From: Paenibacillus glycanilyticus
GTDB taxonomy: Bacteria; Bacillota; Bacilli; Paenibacillales; Paenibacillaceae
Reading direction: 5' to 3'
Assembly (NCBI RefSeq): GCF_030161375.1
Contig: NZ_BSSQ01000001.1
Span: 434,001 to 498,000, forward strand
Length of the DNA: 64,000 nt
Shown: piece by piece, positions 27,807 to 37,764 of the stretch
How the letters are laid out: the number at the start of each line of letters is the position of its first letter
How positions within the stretch are numbered: position 1 is the first letter of the stretch
Position numbers and translations under genes: made by a program
The notes under the pieces: model-generated
What the model was told of the DNA's origin: nothing
Databases searched by the model: none
Seen by the model: the letters and a program-made list of their open reading frames with translations, nothing else

Positions 27807-28724
27807 GTGAAAACTTTATTACAACTGAATACGATTTTCCTAAGCATGATTATGGAGGCAATTCCTTTCATCCTGCTTGGCGTCATTGTGTCCGGCCTCA
27901 TTCAAACATTCGTAACCGAACGCTGGATTGCCAAAGTCATGCCTAGAAATCGGTTTTTGTCCACGCTCGTTGGCTGCGGAGTCGGCGTTTTTTTTCCTGC
28001 CTGCGAATGCGGCATCGTCCCTATTACGAGACGTTTGCTAGGCAAAGGCGTCCCGCTTCATGCCGGAATTGCCTTTATGCTGACAGGGCCGATTATTAAC
28101 CCGATTGTCTTGTTCGCGACGTTTATCGCTTTCGGCAACAGCTGGAAGATGGCGCTGATCAGGGCGGGAGCCGCGATTGTTGTGGCCTTCTTTGTTTCCG
28201 TCATCCTATCTTATCTATTTCCCGAGCTGCCTTTCCGTGAGACTCAGGGCAAAGGAATAGCGGAAACGGCAGCCGCAGCCGAGGTACCTGTAGCCGTAAC
28301 CGCAAAACCTCCTATTCAACAACGTTTGATGGGGGTCATTACCCATGCGATTGAAGAATTTTTCTCGGTAGGCAAATATTTGGTTCTTGGCGCATTGATC
28401 GCCGCTTCCATTCAAACCTACGTGCCAACGGCATCGCTCATCCATTTGGGGAGCAACGAGGTCACTTCTTCACTCGTCATGATCGTGCTTGCGTTTGTCA
28501 TGTCGCTTTGCTCGGAAGCCGACGCGTTTATTGCTTCTTCCTTCCGCGGCAGCTTTTCGATTGGAGCCATTTCGGCGTTTCTCGTATTTGGCCCGATGAT
28601 CGACATTAAGAACACGTTGATGCTGCTTGGGGTATTTAAAGGCAAGTTTGTCGCAACCCTGATCGCTCTCGTCATGGTCAGTACGCTTGTGGTATCCCTG
28701 CTTGTGGGGAGGTTATTCGGATGA
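27807..28724 (+). CDS. UPF0718 permease (YcgR-like)
   Basis: An integral membrane protein with about eight hydrophobic segments and the family motif CGVGVFFPACECGIVPITRR, a cysteine-rich intramembrane signature. The GTG at 27807 is preceded by GGAGG at 5-nt spacing; an ATG at 27777 would add ten residues but has no binding site. Its last codons overlap the next gene (ATGA). The relatives YcgR and YcgQ of B. subtilis are also neighbours. The Zur-like box upstream and the histidine-rich partner point to zinc handling, which is inference. Confidence 0.85.
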   Translation: MKTLLQLNTIFLSMIMEAIPFILLGVIVSGLIQTFVTERWIAKVMPRNRFLSTLVGCGVGVFFPACECGIVPITRRLLGKGVPLHAGIAFMLTGPIINPIVLFATFIAFGNSWKMALIRAGAAIVVAFFVSVILSYLFPELPFRETQGKGIAETAAAAEVPVAVTAKPPIQQRLMGVITHAIEEFFSVGKYLVLGALIAASIQTYVPTASLIHLGSNEVTSSLVMIVLAFVMSLCSEADAFIASSFRGSFSIGAISAFLVFGPMIDIKNTLMLLGVFKGKFVATLIALVMVSTLVVSLLVGRLFG

Positions 28725-29680
28725 TCCGATTGTACATTCTGGGCGGCTTCGCCTTCATGCTGCTGGAAATGCACCTGAACGGCAATCTTAACAAGTACAT
28801 TAATATGAAGTATTCTTATTTATCGACAAGCGCAATTATCCTGCTCGCCTTTCTGTTCGTCTTTGAATTCATCCGCGTAAACCGGAAGGAACGTGCGGAC
28901 AAGGCGAAGGCCGAGCGGCTTGCGCAAGGCATTAACGATGATCATGTCCATGAGCATGGAGATCACGCTCACAATCATGACTGCGCGTGTCAGGACCATG
29001 ACCACCACCATGACCACCACCATGATCACGGGCATGATCACGGCCATGACCACCATCACTCGAACTCCAAGTTCGGACGAGGATTTAGCTACATCATGCT
29101 GCTGATCCCAATCTTGACCGGTCTATTTCTACCCGTACAAACGCTGGACTCGAGTTTTGTGAAGGCGAAGGGCTTCTCCTTCCCCAATATCGACTACTCC
29201 GCGGACAACCCGGGCAATCACCAGTTTCTAAAGCCGGATACAAGTATTTTCTATGGTGAGGAAGGCTATAAGAAGGTAGCCGATAAAGAGCTGGCTCAAT
29301 TTATTGACCGCAAACAGCTGATTTTTAACGATAATGATTATTTGAAGGGTCTCGAAGCGCTGTATAATCACCCTGACGTATTTATGGGAAGAACGGTAGG
29401 CTTTGACGGCTTTGTCTATAAAGGCGAGCAGATTGATAACACGCATTATTTCGTGTTCCGATACGGATTTATTCATTGTGCCGCTGATTCTGGCGTGTTC
29501 GGCATGCTTGTCGAGTTCCCGAAAGGAACGGTGCTGAGCAATGACGACTGGGTTCATGTAACGGGCACTTTGAGCTCCGAGCTGTACCAACCCTTCAAGC
29601 AAACGGTTCTGGTTCTGAAGGCGACTGATTGGAAGTCGATCGGTGAACCTTCCGATCCATACGTTTATCGTAATTTTTAA
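28721..29680 (+). CDS. UPF0703 protein (YcgQ-like) with histidine-rich metal-binding loop
   Basis: Two N-terminal membrane segments (residues 2-16 and 27-45) are followed by a charged helix and then a run of His/Asp residues (about residues 65-109) with a CAC in it: more than 20 histidines in about 45 residues, an obvious zinc-binding stretch. A third membrane segment (FSYIMLLIPILTGLFLPV) leads into an extracytoplasmic domain containing FIHCAADSGVFGMLVEFP. It is translationally coupled to the UPF0718 permease. The pair probably moves or delivers zinc (or a zinc protein partner) across the membrane when zinc is scarce. Confidence 0.85.
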   Translation: MIRLYILGGFAFMLLEMHLNGNLNKYINMKYSYLSTSAIILLAFLFVFEFIRVNRKERADKAKAERLAQGINDDHVHEHGDHAHNHDCACQDHDHHHDHHHDHGHDHGHDHHHSNSKFGRGFSYIMLLIPILTGLFLPVQTLDSSFVKAKGFSFPNIDYSADNPGNHQFLKPDTSIFYGEEGYKKVADKELAQFIDRKQLIFNDNDYLKGLEALYNHPDVFMGRTVGFDGFVYKGEQIDNTHYFVFRYGFIHCAADSGVFGMLVEFPKGTVLSNDDWVHVTGTLSSELYQPFKQTVLVLKATDWKSIGEPSDPYVYRNF

Positions 29681-29700
29681 GCTTAATGTAAGGGAGACGA

Positions 29701-31611
29701 TTGGTTTTGCGTAACGACAATCGATGGAAATCACTGCTTAGTAAACCTTTTGTTATTTTTTCCATCATCATGATTTTGAAAATGCTTCTTGTCTGGCTCA
29801 TCGTATTTGACGGAGGCACAAAAGACCTGGCGAAAATGCTGATCACGGGCATTGCCTCCATTGGCTTTATTTTCTGTTTAATTGAATCATTTGCATTCCG
29901 TAAAAAATTCATGACTTATCTGATCAGCGACTTGGTGCTGACCGGCATTTATTTCGCGGTTATTATGTACTACAAATATTTTGGCGTTATTGTCACTTAT
30001 CATGAGCTTCGCCAGGTGAATCAGGTATCCGAAGTTAACAGCAGCGTCATCTCGCTGATGGATCCGTATTTCTTGTTCATCTTTACGGATATCGTAGCGG
30101 CATTCCTAATGATCGCGTTCAGCCGGCGCTTCCGGACATGGAGCAAAACGTTGTCCGTCCGCGAAGGACGCAGCTGGTTCGCAGCCGGCCAAGTGCTTGC
30201 GCTTGCGGCTTGCGCGGCGGCTATCATTCCGTACCGCCAGGACATGAATGAATTCCAACAAGCCAAGAACATGGGCATTCTTAATTACGAAGTTTATGCC
30301 ACGTTTGCTTCTTCCAAGGATCTTCCTATAACAGCCGAGAAAATTACGCCGGAGATGGTTGCGCAAGAAAAAGGCGTAACCGAACCGGCGGACCCGGCAT
30401 TCTGGGAAGCGGCAAAAGGCAAAAACGTTATTGTCATTCAGCTTGAGGCTTTCCAAAACTTCCTGATCAACCTCAAGATCGACGGTCAGGAAATTACGCC
30501 AAACATGAACAAATTGGCGAGCGGGCATTTCTACTTCCCGCATTTCTTCCAGCAGGTCGGTCAAGGCAATACGGCTGATGCCGAGTTTGTCGTCAACACT
30601 TCGTTATACGTTCCGCCTAACGGCGCGGCTTCCGAAGTGTATGCCGATAAAGATCTGCCAAGTATGCCGAAGGCTTTTGCTGCTAACGGTTATCAGACGG
30701 CGACGTTCCACACGAACAACATCATGTTCTGGAATCGCGACCAGCTGTATAAAGCGCTTGGCTGGGACAAATATTATGATGACCGCTTCTTTGGCAAAGA
30801 CGATATTGTCGCGTTTGGTCCGTCCGATGAAGTATTGTATGCCAAAACCGCTGACGAGCTTGCAAAAATGCAGCAAACCGGCCAGCCGTTCTACACGCAG
30901 CTGATTTCGATGTCCGGCCATCATCCGTTCCGCATTCCGGAAAGCAAATTTAAAATCACCTTGCCAACGCGTTATCAAAACACGCTGGTTGGCGATTATA
31001 TCGAAGCGCAAAATTACGCGGATTATGCCCTTGGCCAGTTCATTGACGAACTGAAGCAAAACGGCGTTTGGGATAACAGCGTCATTGTATTATACGGCGA
31101 CCATCAAGGTCTGCCGATCTATTCGCTCAATAACGACGAGAAAAAACTGATGAAGGAAATTTACGGCCGCGATTACGCGTTGCCGGATATGATGAACATT
31201 CCGCTTGTCATGTCCGTACCGGGTCAACAGCCGCAAGTGTTCCAGCAGGTTGGCGGACAATCGGATATTTTCCCGACGATCGCTAACTTGACGGGTGTCT
31301 CGTTGAAGGATCAGGTTCATTTCGGCCAGGATCTTCTCAACAATACAACGAATATACTGCCCGAGCGTTATTATCTCCCGTCAGGTTCGTTTATCTCGGA
31401 TAAAGGCGCGTTTGTTCCCGGTTCCGATTATGCCGACGGCATGACTTACCCGCTGCTCGGCGGTCCGGTGACCGAACCGATGGAATCCAAGGACACCTAC
31501 ACCCGTGCCCGTCGCCTGGTCAGTATGTCGGATGAATTCGTGACTTCGCTGCCTGAATGGAACAGTAAAGACGTCACGCTAAAAGAAGGCACGCAAGTAG
31601 CCAGCAAATAA
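29701..31611 (+). CDS. LtaS-type lipoteichoic acid synthase family protein
   Basis: LtaS-type enzymes polymerise glycerol phosphate from phosphatidylglycerol on the outer membrane face. Five N-terminal membrane helices (residues 15-180) precede a sulfatase-fold domain. The domain has Glu249 in VIVIQLEAFQN, the nucleophile Thr291 in GQGNTADAEF, LISMSGHHPF, and YGDHQGLP with metal ligands, then GGQSDIFPTIANLTG. The start is TTG; AGGGAG lies 4 nt before the TTG at 29701 and 10 nt before an in-frame TTG at 29707, so the exact start is open. It begins 20 bp after the YcgQ-like gene. Whether it is the main synthase or a YfnI/YqgS-type paralogue is not decidable here. Confidence 0.92.
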   Translation: MVLRNDNRWKSLLSKPFVIFSIIMILKMLLVWLIVFDGGTKDLAKMLITGIASIGFIFCLIESFAFRKKFMTYLISDLVLTGIYFAVIMYYKYFGVIVTYHELRQVNQVSEVNSSVISLMDPYFLFIFTDIVAAFLMIAFSRRFRTWSKTLSVREGRSWFAAGQVLALAACAAAIIPYRQDMNEFQQAKNMGILNYEVYATFASSKDLPITAEKITPEMVAQEKGVTEPADPAFWEAAKGKNVIVIQLEAFQNFLINLKIDGQEITPNMNKLASGHFYFPHFFQQVGQGNTADAEFVVNTSLYVPPNGAASEVYADKDLPSMPKAFAANGYQTATFHTNNIMFWNRDQLYKALGWDKYYDDRFFGKDDIVAFGPSDEVLYAKTADELAKMQQTGQPFYTQLISMSGHHPFRIPESKFKITLPTRYQNTLVGDYIEAQNYADYALGQFIDELKQNGVWDNSVIVLYGDHQGLPIYSLNNDEKKLMKEIYGRDYALPDMMNIPLVMSVPGQQPQVFQQVGGQSDIFPTIANLTGVSLKDQVHFGQDLLNNTTNILPERYYLPSGSFISDKGAFVPGSDYADGMTYPLLGGPVTEPMESKDTYTRARRLVSMSDEFVTSLPEWNSKDVTLKEGTQVASK

Positions 31612-31625
31612 ATATCCATTAAACG

Positions 31626-31667
31626 AAAAAGCCTCACAGCTCCTTTCCAAGAGCTGCGAGGCTTTTT
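31626..31667. terminator. Bidirectional terminator between LtaS-type and GH2 genes
   Basis: AAAAAGCCTC-ACAGCTC pairs with GAGCTGC-GAGGCTTTTT, with an A-run and T-run on the two sides serving both converging genes. Confidence 0.9.
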
Positions 31668-31672
31668 ACTTA

Positions 31673-33430
31673 TTACATCAAATTAACTTCCCGGATCGTC
31701 TCCAGCGGAATCTTTGGCTTGCGGTCTGCCGTCAGCAGTCCGTTCACTTCCTGCTGCACATCGGTAATTTGCGTATAGCAATAACCGACGATATAATCTC
31801 TATCCTTGATTGCTTGGTGGATATTGCGGAACCGGTTCAAGAAAGCTTCATCCGAGCTCACCTGATTGCCGTAACCCCAGCCCGCTTCGGTCTGGAAAGC
31901 GATCCCGCCGAATTCGCTGACGATAACCGGTTGGCCTTGGTATTCATAACCGTCCGCAAAAGCATATTTCCAATGGTTAAACGAAATCTCGTTATTCAGG
32001 ATCTCGTCCTTGTTCGCGTAACGCTTCTCGAACTCTTCCTTTGTCTCTACGTAATCATGAAGAGTCAGAATATCGGATACCGTATGCTCCCAGCCGTCAT
32101 TCGTAATAACCGGACGGTACGGATCAAAGCTTTTGGTCAAATGGTAAATCGCTTCGGTAAATTTCTGCTGTTTCTTGTCCTTCTTAATGTTCATGACGCC
32201 CCAAGATTCATTGAAAGGAACCCAAGTAATGATCGAAGGGTGATTGTATTGCTGGCGCACAACCTCCATCCACTCTTTGGTGAACTTGTGAACCGCATTG
32301 TCGTTGAACTCAAAGGTTGCCGCCATCTCGGACCAGACGAGCAGCCCTTTCACGTCGCACCAGTATAGGAACCGCGCATCCTCTACCTTCATGTGCTTGC
32401 GTACGCCATTGTAGCCCATGGCCAGAATAAGATCGATATCCTCGATAAGCGCTTCTTCCGAAGGCGGAGTCAGATGGCTGCCTGGCCAATACCCTTGGTC
32501 CAAAATAAGGCGTTGGTAGAGCGGCGCATTGTTGAGTAGAATCCGGCCTTTTTCAATCGAAATTTTTCTCATGCCAAAATAGGAATAGACATGGTCCAGT
32601 TTCACGTCGCCTTTATACAGGATAAACTCTACGTCGTACAAATTCGGATGCTGCGGGGACCAGTGGCTATGTTTCCACGGCCCGTTTACTTCATGGACAA
32701 GATCGGCATCAAGCTGCAGCCAAGGACGGTCGACGACCAGGCTCATTTGCTTCACTTGTTGGCCCTTCAAGCTAATTACCGTCTCAAGCCGAATATCGGA
32801 AGCCGAGTAGTCGCCTTCTACTTCGTATTCAAACCGGACCGTGCGATTGTCGATATCCGGCGTGATTTTCACCGAATCTACACGGACGGGAGCAACAAAC
32901 TCCATCCATACCGATTGCCAAATGCCCGTCGTCTGCACGTAGAAGCATTCGAAATTATCCTTCACCCAGCGCTGTTTGCCGCGCGGCTGCGTCGCATCCT
33001 GGCTATCTTCGACTTTGACAGTCAGCTGATTCTCTCCGCCAAAAGCGATATACGGCGTAATATCAAACTTAAACGCCGCGTATCCGCCTTGGTGGGAACC
33101 CACATAAGTGCCGTTGACCCATACTTTCGCTTCATAATCAACCGCCTGGAAATGCAGCAGCACCTTCGAACCTTCCACATCCGCCGGAATATCCAGCGTG
33201 CGGTTGTACCAGACGTACGGATGATGGCTCTCGTCACCGATTCCGCTTGCTTCCGTCTCATACGTAAAAGGCACCTTGATCGTACGTTCACTGACGAACG
33301 CGGAAGGCAAACTTGCTTCTCCCGCATTCGCGTCATCAAACGCAAAATTCCATTCCCCGTTCAGATCGACCCACTGTTCCCGGACGAATTGCGGCCGGGG
33401 ATAGTTCTTGATGTACATTTTGGTTGTCAT
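31673..33430 (-). CDS. Glycoside hydrolase family 2 enzyme, copy A
   Basis: A cytoplasmic GH2 enzyme of 585 residues: sugar-binding jelly-roll (PRPQFVREQWVDLNGEW...), immunoglobulin-like domain, then TIM barrel. The acid/base is Glu408 in WVPFNESWG and the nucleophile is Glu506 in VIVSEFGG. There is no signal peptide and no C-terminal LacZ domain 5, so it belongs with the shorter beta-galactosidase/beta-glucuronidase-like enzymes. It closes the operon solute-binding protein, permeases, GH43, GH2. A close paralogue lies at 57182. The exact glycosidic bond is unknown. Confidence 0.93.
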   Translation of the reverse strand: MTTKMYIKNYPRPQFVREQWVDLNGEWNFAFDDANAGEASLPSAFVSERTIKVPFTYETEASGIGDESHHPYVWYNRTLDIPADVEGSKVLLHFQAVDYEAKVWVNGTYVGSHQGGYAAFKFDITPYIAFGGENQLTVKVEDSQDATQPRGKQRWVKDNFECFYVQTTGIWQSVWMEFVAPVRVDSVKITPDIDNRTVRFEYEVEGDYSASDIRLETVISLKGQQVKQMSLVVDRPWLQLDADLVHEVNGPWKHSHWSPQHPNLYDVEFILYKGDVKLDHVYSYFGMRKISIEKGRILLNNAPLYQRLILDQGYWPGSHLTPPSEEALIEDIDLILAMGYNGVRKHMKVEDARFLYWCDVKGLLVWSEMAATFEFNDNAVHKFTKEWMEVVRQQYNHPSIITWVPFNESWGVMNIKKDKKQQKFTEAIYHLTKSFDPYRPVITNDGWEHTVSDILTLHDYVETKEEFEKRYANKDEILNNEISFNHWKYAFADGYEYQGQPVIVSEFGGIAFQTEAGWGYGNQVSSDEAFLNRFRNIHQAIKDRDYIVGYCYTQITDVQQEVNGLLTADRKPKIPLETIREVNLM

Positions 33431-33487
33431 ATCGTTTCCCTGCTCCCTGTTACGCTCCTATTGATGCGTTATATTTATGAGATCCCT

Positions 33488-35920
33488 TTATTTAGAGGTA
33501 GTGACAGTTATATCGCTAAATTGCCAGCCTGCCGAACTTGTTCGAAGACCAATACGTCCATGAAGAAAAGCGTTCCGGTCCGTCCAGGCCAAAATCGGAT
33601 CCTTCTTATTTCCATCGAAGACCTGAATTGTAGCGCCTTCCAGCTTAATGCGAATCGGATGCGGCTGGCCATTCTCCAGCTCCAGCACGCCTGAAGTCAG
33701 CTCCTGATTTACTTCGTAGCTGATTTTCTTCAAGATCACCCTGCCGTTGCGCAGGGTCAGTTCATAACCCATATAAGAATCGGCAACTTGATCGGGGAAA
33801 GAAGATTCGTTTGACGTCCGCAGCAGAATGGATGCTTCGCCGTCCTCCGCATCGGATGGGGTAACCTTTGCGTTTACCTCCATATCCGTCCAGCGGTTGT
33901 CTCCGCCAAAGATCATCGAATCCTTGCCGTCCACGGCTAAACCGATTTTGCCATCCTCTACATCCCAGTCGCCAAAGACGGCATCCGGATCAGGCTCAAA
34001 GTTCAACTTGCCTTCCGAAGCCACAGCAGCCGCTGCCTCGATGAACCGGATGTTCGCGTTGCCCTTCCCTTTGGAGATCGATAACCATTGCAGCCCTTGC
34101 TTGAGCTCAAACGTTCCGAGCGGTACCTTCATCCATTCCGAAGTGTCGTCTTCCGTAACGAATGCGTCTGCCGACATCTTCACGTTCCTCTTCTTGCCGC
34201 CCGCTTCCACTTCAAGCGTGGAACCTGCCGAGCTGTCCGATACCATAGCCGCCAAGGCATAGTCGCCAGCTTCCCTCGCATAAACCGGGAATGCCAGCTC
34301 CGCGTCTTTGCCGGTTAGCTCAGCCGAGTAACTTCCATCCGGCGTCCCTTCTTGGTGGATGGTCACGGCCCTTTCGTCAATGGATGCGGCATGTACCGCT
34401 TCCATGGTGCCCGGCACCTGTTTGACCGCTTTATTGTCGCTGCTGCCGCCCGCCTCATTAGCGAACGCGGTGTACCGGAGCTCCGGCTTCAGTCCGCCGG
34501 TCCAGGCATAACCAATCCGGCCGGCCTTTGCAGCCAGCTTGTCGTCGTTTATTAGGAGCAGTCCATCCCAATATACTTTTGTGCCGCTCTGATCTGCTTC
34601 TACCCGAACGGTATGAAGCTTCCCGAAGTCCATGCCCTCTGGCAAAGCTGCCTGCTGCAAGGCTTCACCAGCTGCCGAATCTTGTATAGCGAGAGTACGG
34701 CGAGCAGGATCTACGCGTACGCTGCGATAGTTGTCCTCGTCGGTGTAGGAGAAGATCGTCTGAAGTTCGCCAGCCGGCGAGTCGCCAAGTATCACGTTGT
34801 ACTCCGCCGTAAAACGGTCTTCGGTAGATAGATTCGTTACCCATGAGCGATCGGCACCGGCGATGCCGGCTTCTTCCCAGTTGTCCGTGTCCTGAATATC
34901 GTCGCCAAGCGGATCTTGGAATGCGGGAAGGGCTGGCGCAGAGGTCGGCTGGCCATGCGTTGGGCCAAGCACCGACATTTTATCCCCGTTAAAGGTCAGA
35001 CGATCCATATTAAACATCCGTACAGGCGGGCCTTCCGCCGAGTGGCCGATCAAATTATGATAGACGATATAATAAGAGTCCAGATCCGGTCCAAGCACGG
35101 TGGCGCTATGCCCAAGACCGTTAAAGTCTTTGTCCGTGGAGATGATCAGCGGATTATTGTCCGGTATAGTATAAAGACCTGTCGGCGAATCATGTCCTAC
35201 CGCATAGTTCACGCGATAACCTTTCGAGAAAACATGGTTGCCGGTATAGGTTATAAAATATCTGCCGTTACGCTTGATGATCATTGAACCTTCCGTCCAA
35301 TGGCCTAGCGACGTATTCAGTTTGTCGCCTACCTCCATCGTATACGGATCGGTCATGCTGCTAGCCATAATCCCGCCGGACTCGGCGTGGGTGAAATACC
35401 ACTTGGCATCATCGTCGATAAACACGGAGCCGTCGATCGTAAGGCCGAGATTATCCGTTTGTACGGTGAACGGTCCGGTTGGACTTGCGCTTTGCAAGAC
35501 GTAATGCCCTTTCCCTGCCGGGGAGGTATACATATAGAAGGAACCGTTCCAATACACGACTTCCGGCGCGTACGCGCCTTCCGTGAGCGGCTCTTCCGTA
35601 ACCAAGCCTTCATAAGTCCAGTTAACGAGATCATCGGAGCTCCAGGCTTTAATGCCAACCCGCCAATCCTTCGTGCTGCAGTACAAATAATATTTGCCGT
35701 TGTAACGGAGCACGTAAGGGTCGCCGATTCCGTAATCCGCCCATTCCTGATCTAACGACATCGGATTCTGGTAGGTCCGGTCCATGCTTAACTTCTCTCT
35801 CGGCGGCGCCTTCTCATCCTGCTTCTGCGTCATCATCCATATTCCCCCTCCGCCTGCCGCCAATAGGGCCGCGATGCCAATGCCGATCACTGACCGTTTC
35901 ATTTGCCATGCGCCACTCAT
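33488..35920 (-). CDS. Glycoside hydrolase family 43 enzyme with appended beta-sandwich modules, membrane-anchored
   Basis: An 810-residue enzyme with an N-terminal hydrophobic segment (residues 9-29), probably an uncleaved anchor or signal. The GH43 five-bladed domain (about 50-335) has the base Asp67 (GIGDPYV), modulator Asp163 (TIDGSVF) and acid Glu210 (WTEGSMI). Three beta-rich modules follow: a CBM66/LamG-like module (about 340-500), a CBM6/35-like module (505-640) and a second LamG-like module (645-810). GH43 enzymes usually cut arabinofuranosyl or xylosyl bonds. The start ATG at 35920 uses AAGGGG located in the end of the permease gene; MKRSV at 35902 has no such site. It lies in an operon with an ABC importer and GH2. 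Confidence 0.88.
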   Translation of the reverse strand: MSGAWQMKRSVIGIGIAALLAAGGGGIWMMTQKQDEKAPPREKLSMDRTYQNPMSLDQEWADYGIGDPYVLRYNGKYYLYCSTKDWRVGIKAWSSDDLVNWTYEGLVTEEPLTEGAYAPEVVYWNGSFYMYTSPAGKGHYVLQSASPTGPFTVQTDNLGLTIDGSVFIDDDAKWYFTHAESGGIMASSMTDPYTMEVGDKLNTSLGHWTEGSMIIKRNGRYFITYTGNHVFSKGYRVNYAVGHDSPTGLYTIPDNNPLIISTDKDFNGLGHSATVLGPDLDSYYIVYHNLIGHSAEGPPVRMFNMDRLTFNGDKMSVLGPTHGQPTSAPALPAFQDPLGDDIQDTDNWEEAGIAGADRSWVTNLSTEDRFTAEYNVILGDSPAGELQTIFSYTDEDNYRSVRVDPARRTLAIQDSAAGEALQQAALPEGMDFGKLHTVRVEADQSGTKVYWDGLLLINDDKLAAKAGRIGYAWTGGLKPELRYTAFANEAGGSSDNKAVKQVPGTMEAVHAASIDERAVTIHQEGTPDGSYSAELTGKDAELAFPVYAREAGDYALAAMVSDSSAGSTLEVEAGGKKRNVKMSADAFVTEDDTSEWMKVPLGTFELKQGLQWLSISKGKGNANIRFIEAAAAVASEGKLNFEPDPDAVFGDWDVEDGKIGLAVDGKDSMIFGGDNRWTDMEVNAKVTPSDAEDGEASILLRTSNESSFPDQVADSYMGYELTLRNGRVILKKISYEVNQELTSGVLELENGQPHPIRIKLEGATIQVFDGNKKDPILAWTDRNAFLHGRIGLRTSSAGWQFSDITVTTSK

Positions 35921-35923
35921 GCC

Positions 35924-36763
35924 TTACCCCTTAATGCCGCTGATCGCCATCGATTCAATGAAATAACGCTGCGCCATAAAGAACACGATTACGACCGGAA
36001 TCAGCGCAACAATCGATGCCGCCATCAGGGACGGGTAATTCGAAGTGGAGATGTAGTTGGATTGCATGCTTGCGATCAGAACTTGAATCGTTTGACGCTC
36101 CGGCGTATGCAGATAAATGAGCGGACCCATGAAATCATTCCAAATGCCCATGAAACCAAGCGCCGCTTGCGCCGCGATCGCCGGCTTCGCAATCGGAAGC
36201 GCAACGGTCGTAAAGGTACGGAAATAACCGCAGCCGTCGATTTTTGCCGCATCGATTAGATCATTTGGAATGGCGCCTTGCATGAACTGCCGGAAGAAGA
36301 AGATCGTTACGATATTGCCGAACAACCCCGGTACGATAAGCGGCAGCAGGGTATCCACCCAGCCAAGCTCCGAGAAACCGATATATTGCGGAATCATAAC
36401 GACCGAGTAAGGGATCATCATCGTGCCAAGCAGCGCCATAAAGATCCATTCTTTAAACGGAAATTCGAACTTGGAGAATGCGTAAGCGGCCATCGCCGCT
36501 ACAAACAAACCGAAAGTCAGGACGGTAACGACAACAATTGCGCTGTTCATAAAACCGTATAATAGCGGTGCCTTCGACCAAACATCCTTATAGTTCAGCC
36601 AAGTAAGCGGATCCGGAATCCATTGCGGCGGAACATCGAAGACATGCTGCTGCGTTTTGAGGGAGGTCGAGATCGTCCACACAAGCGGACCAAGCATGAT
36701 AACAGATCCCGCAAGGAGCAGCACGAATATAAACGTATTGATAAAACGGCGTTGATTAGCCAT
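35924..36763 (-). CDS. Carbohydrate ABC transporter permease, MalG/YesQ type
   Basis: Inner membrane permease (279 residues, six TM) with the ABC-contact EAA-like loop IDAAKIDGCGYFRTFTTVALP. It pairs with the MalF-type permease 13 bp upstream and the solute-binding lipoprotein before it. No ATPase gene is in the cluster, so it probably uses a shared MsmX-like ATPase, as usual for this class. Confidence 0.94.
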   Translation of the reverse strand: MANQRRFINTFIFVLLLAGSVIMLGPLVWTISTSLKTQQHVFDVPPQWIPDPLTWLNYKDVWSKAPLLYGFMNSAIVVVTVLTFGLFVAAMAAYAFSKFEFPFKEWIFMALLGTMMIPYSVVMIPQYIGFSELGWVDTLLPLIVPGLFGNIVTIFFFRQFMQGAIPNDLIDAAKIDGCGYFRTFTTVALPIAKPAIAAQAALGFMGIWNDFMGPLIYLHTPERQTIQVLIASMQSNYISTSNYPSLMAASIVALIPVVIVFFMAQRYFIESMAISGIKG

Positions 36764-36776
36764 AGCTTAAGGCCTC

Positions 36777-37670
36777 CTAATCCTGGTACACCCACCGCTT
36801 GGACAAGCGGAACTGCACTAGCGTAATGATGAATATAAGGATGCCAAGTACCCAGGCAACCGAACTTGCGTAACCCATGTTGAAATATTTGAACGCTTCT
36901 TGGAAAATGTAATACACGATTGTCGCGCCGCTGTATTCCGGTCCTCCGTCCGCAGCCAGAATGTACATTTGGCTGAACGACTGGAATGTCCCGATAATGC
37001 CCATGACGACAACATAGAAGTGAATCGGCGACAAAAGCGGAAGCGTAATATGCTTGAATTGATGCCAACGGGTCGCCCCGTCAACTTCTGCTGCTTCGTA
37101 GTAAGTAGAAGAAATGCCTTGGAGACCGGCCAGATACAACACCATCGTACCGCCTACGCCGCCCCATAATCCCATCAGAATGAAGGATGGTTTCACCCAA
37201 TTCGGATCGCCGAGCCAGTTCGGGCCTTGCGTTCCGAAGATTTTCCAAATAAACTCGTTGATCAAACCGTAATCGTAGTTCAGCATCCACTGCCACAGAA
37301 GAGACACGGCAATGATCGGCGAGATAACCGGGATGTAATAAATCGTCCGGAAGATCGAGATGCCTGCCAGCTTGCGGTTCATCATGATGGCAAGGATTAG
37401 CGAGAACACCATGCCAAGCGGGATGCCGAGAAGCAGGAAAAACGTATTGTAGAGCGACTTATAGAACTTCTCGTCATTAAACATGTAATGGAAATTGTCG
37501 AGGCCAACAACCTCGGAAGGCGTCAGCATATCCCAGGTCATAAAGCTAAGCCCAAACGAGGTGAGCAGCGGCGCCAGCCCAAAGATCAGAAACCCGAGCA
37601 CGGGCGGGGCAACAAATATAAGAGACCAAATCACTTCTTTGCGCCGGTATCCGGTAATTGTTTTCTTCAT
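36777..37670 (-). CDS. Carbohydrate ABC transporter permease, MalF/YesP type
   Basis: Permease of about 297 residues with six TM segments and the EAA loop YEAAEVDGATRWHQFKHITLP. The ATG at 37670 is taken because GGGAGG lies 7 nt upstream; the ORF reads open to 37718 without a site. It couples with the MalG-type permease and is the second gene of the operon after the substrate-binding protein. Confidence 0.94.
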   Translation of the reverse strand: MKKTITGYRRKEVIWSLIFVAPPVLGFLIFGLAPLLTSFGLSFMTWDMLTPSEVVGLDNFHYMFNDEKFYKSLYNTFFLLLGIPLGMVFSLILAIMMNRKLAGISIFRTIYYIPVISPIIAVSLLWQWMLNYDYGLINEFIWKIFGTQGPNWLGDPNWVKPSFILMGLWGGVGGTMVLYLAGLQGISSTYYEAAEVDGATRWHQFKHITLPLLSPIHFYVVVMGIIGTFQSFSQMYILAADGGPEYSGATIVYYIFQEAFKYFNMGYASSVAWVLGILIFIITLVQFRLSKRWVYQD

Positions 37671-37764
37671 TATTAATCCTCCCTGGCCGAAGGTGAGCGG
37701 GGCAAAGACGCTGCCCATAGGCTGTCGTCTTTGCCCCGCATGCCTTCCGCAAGTTCAACCTGTT

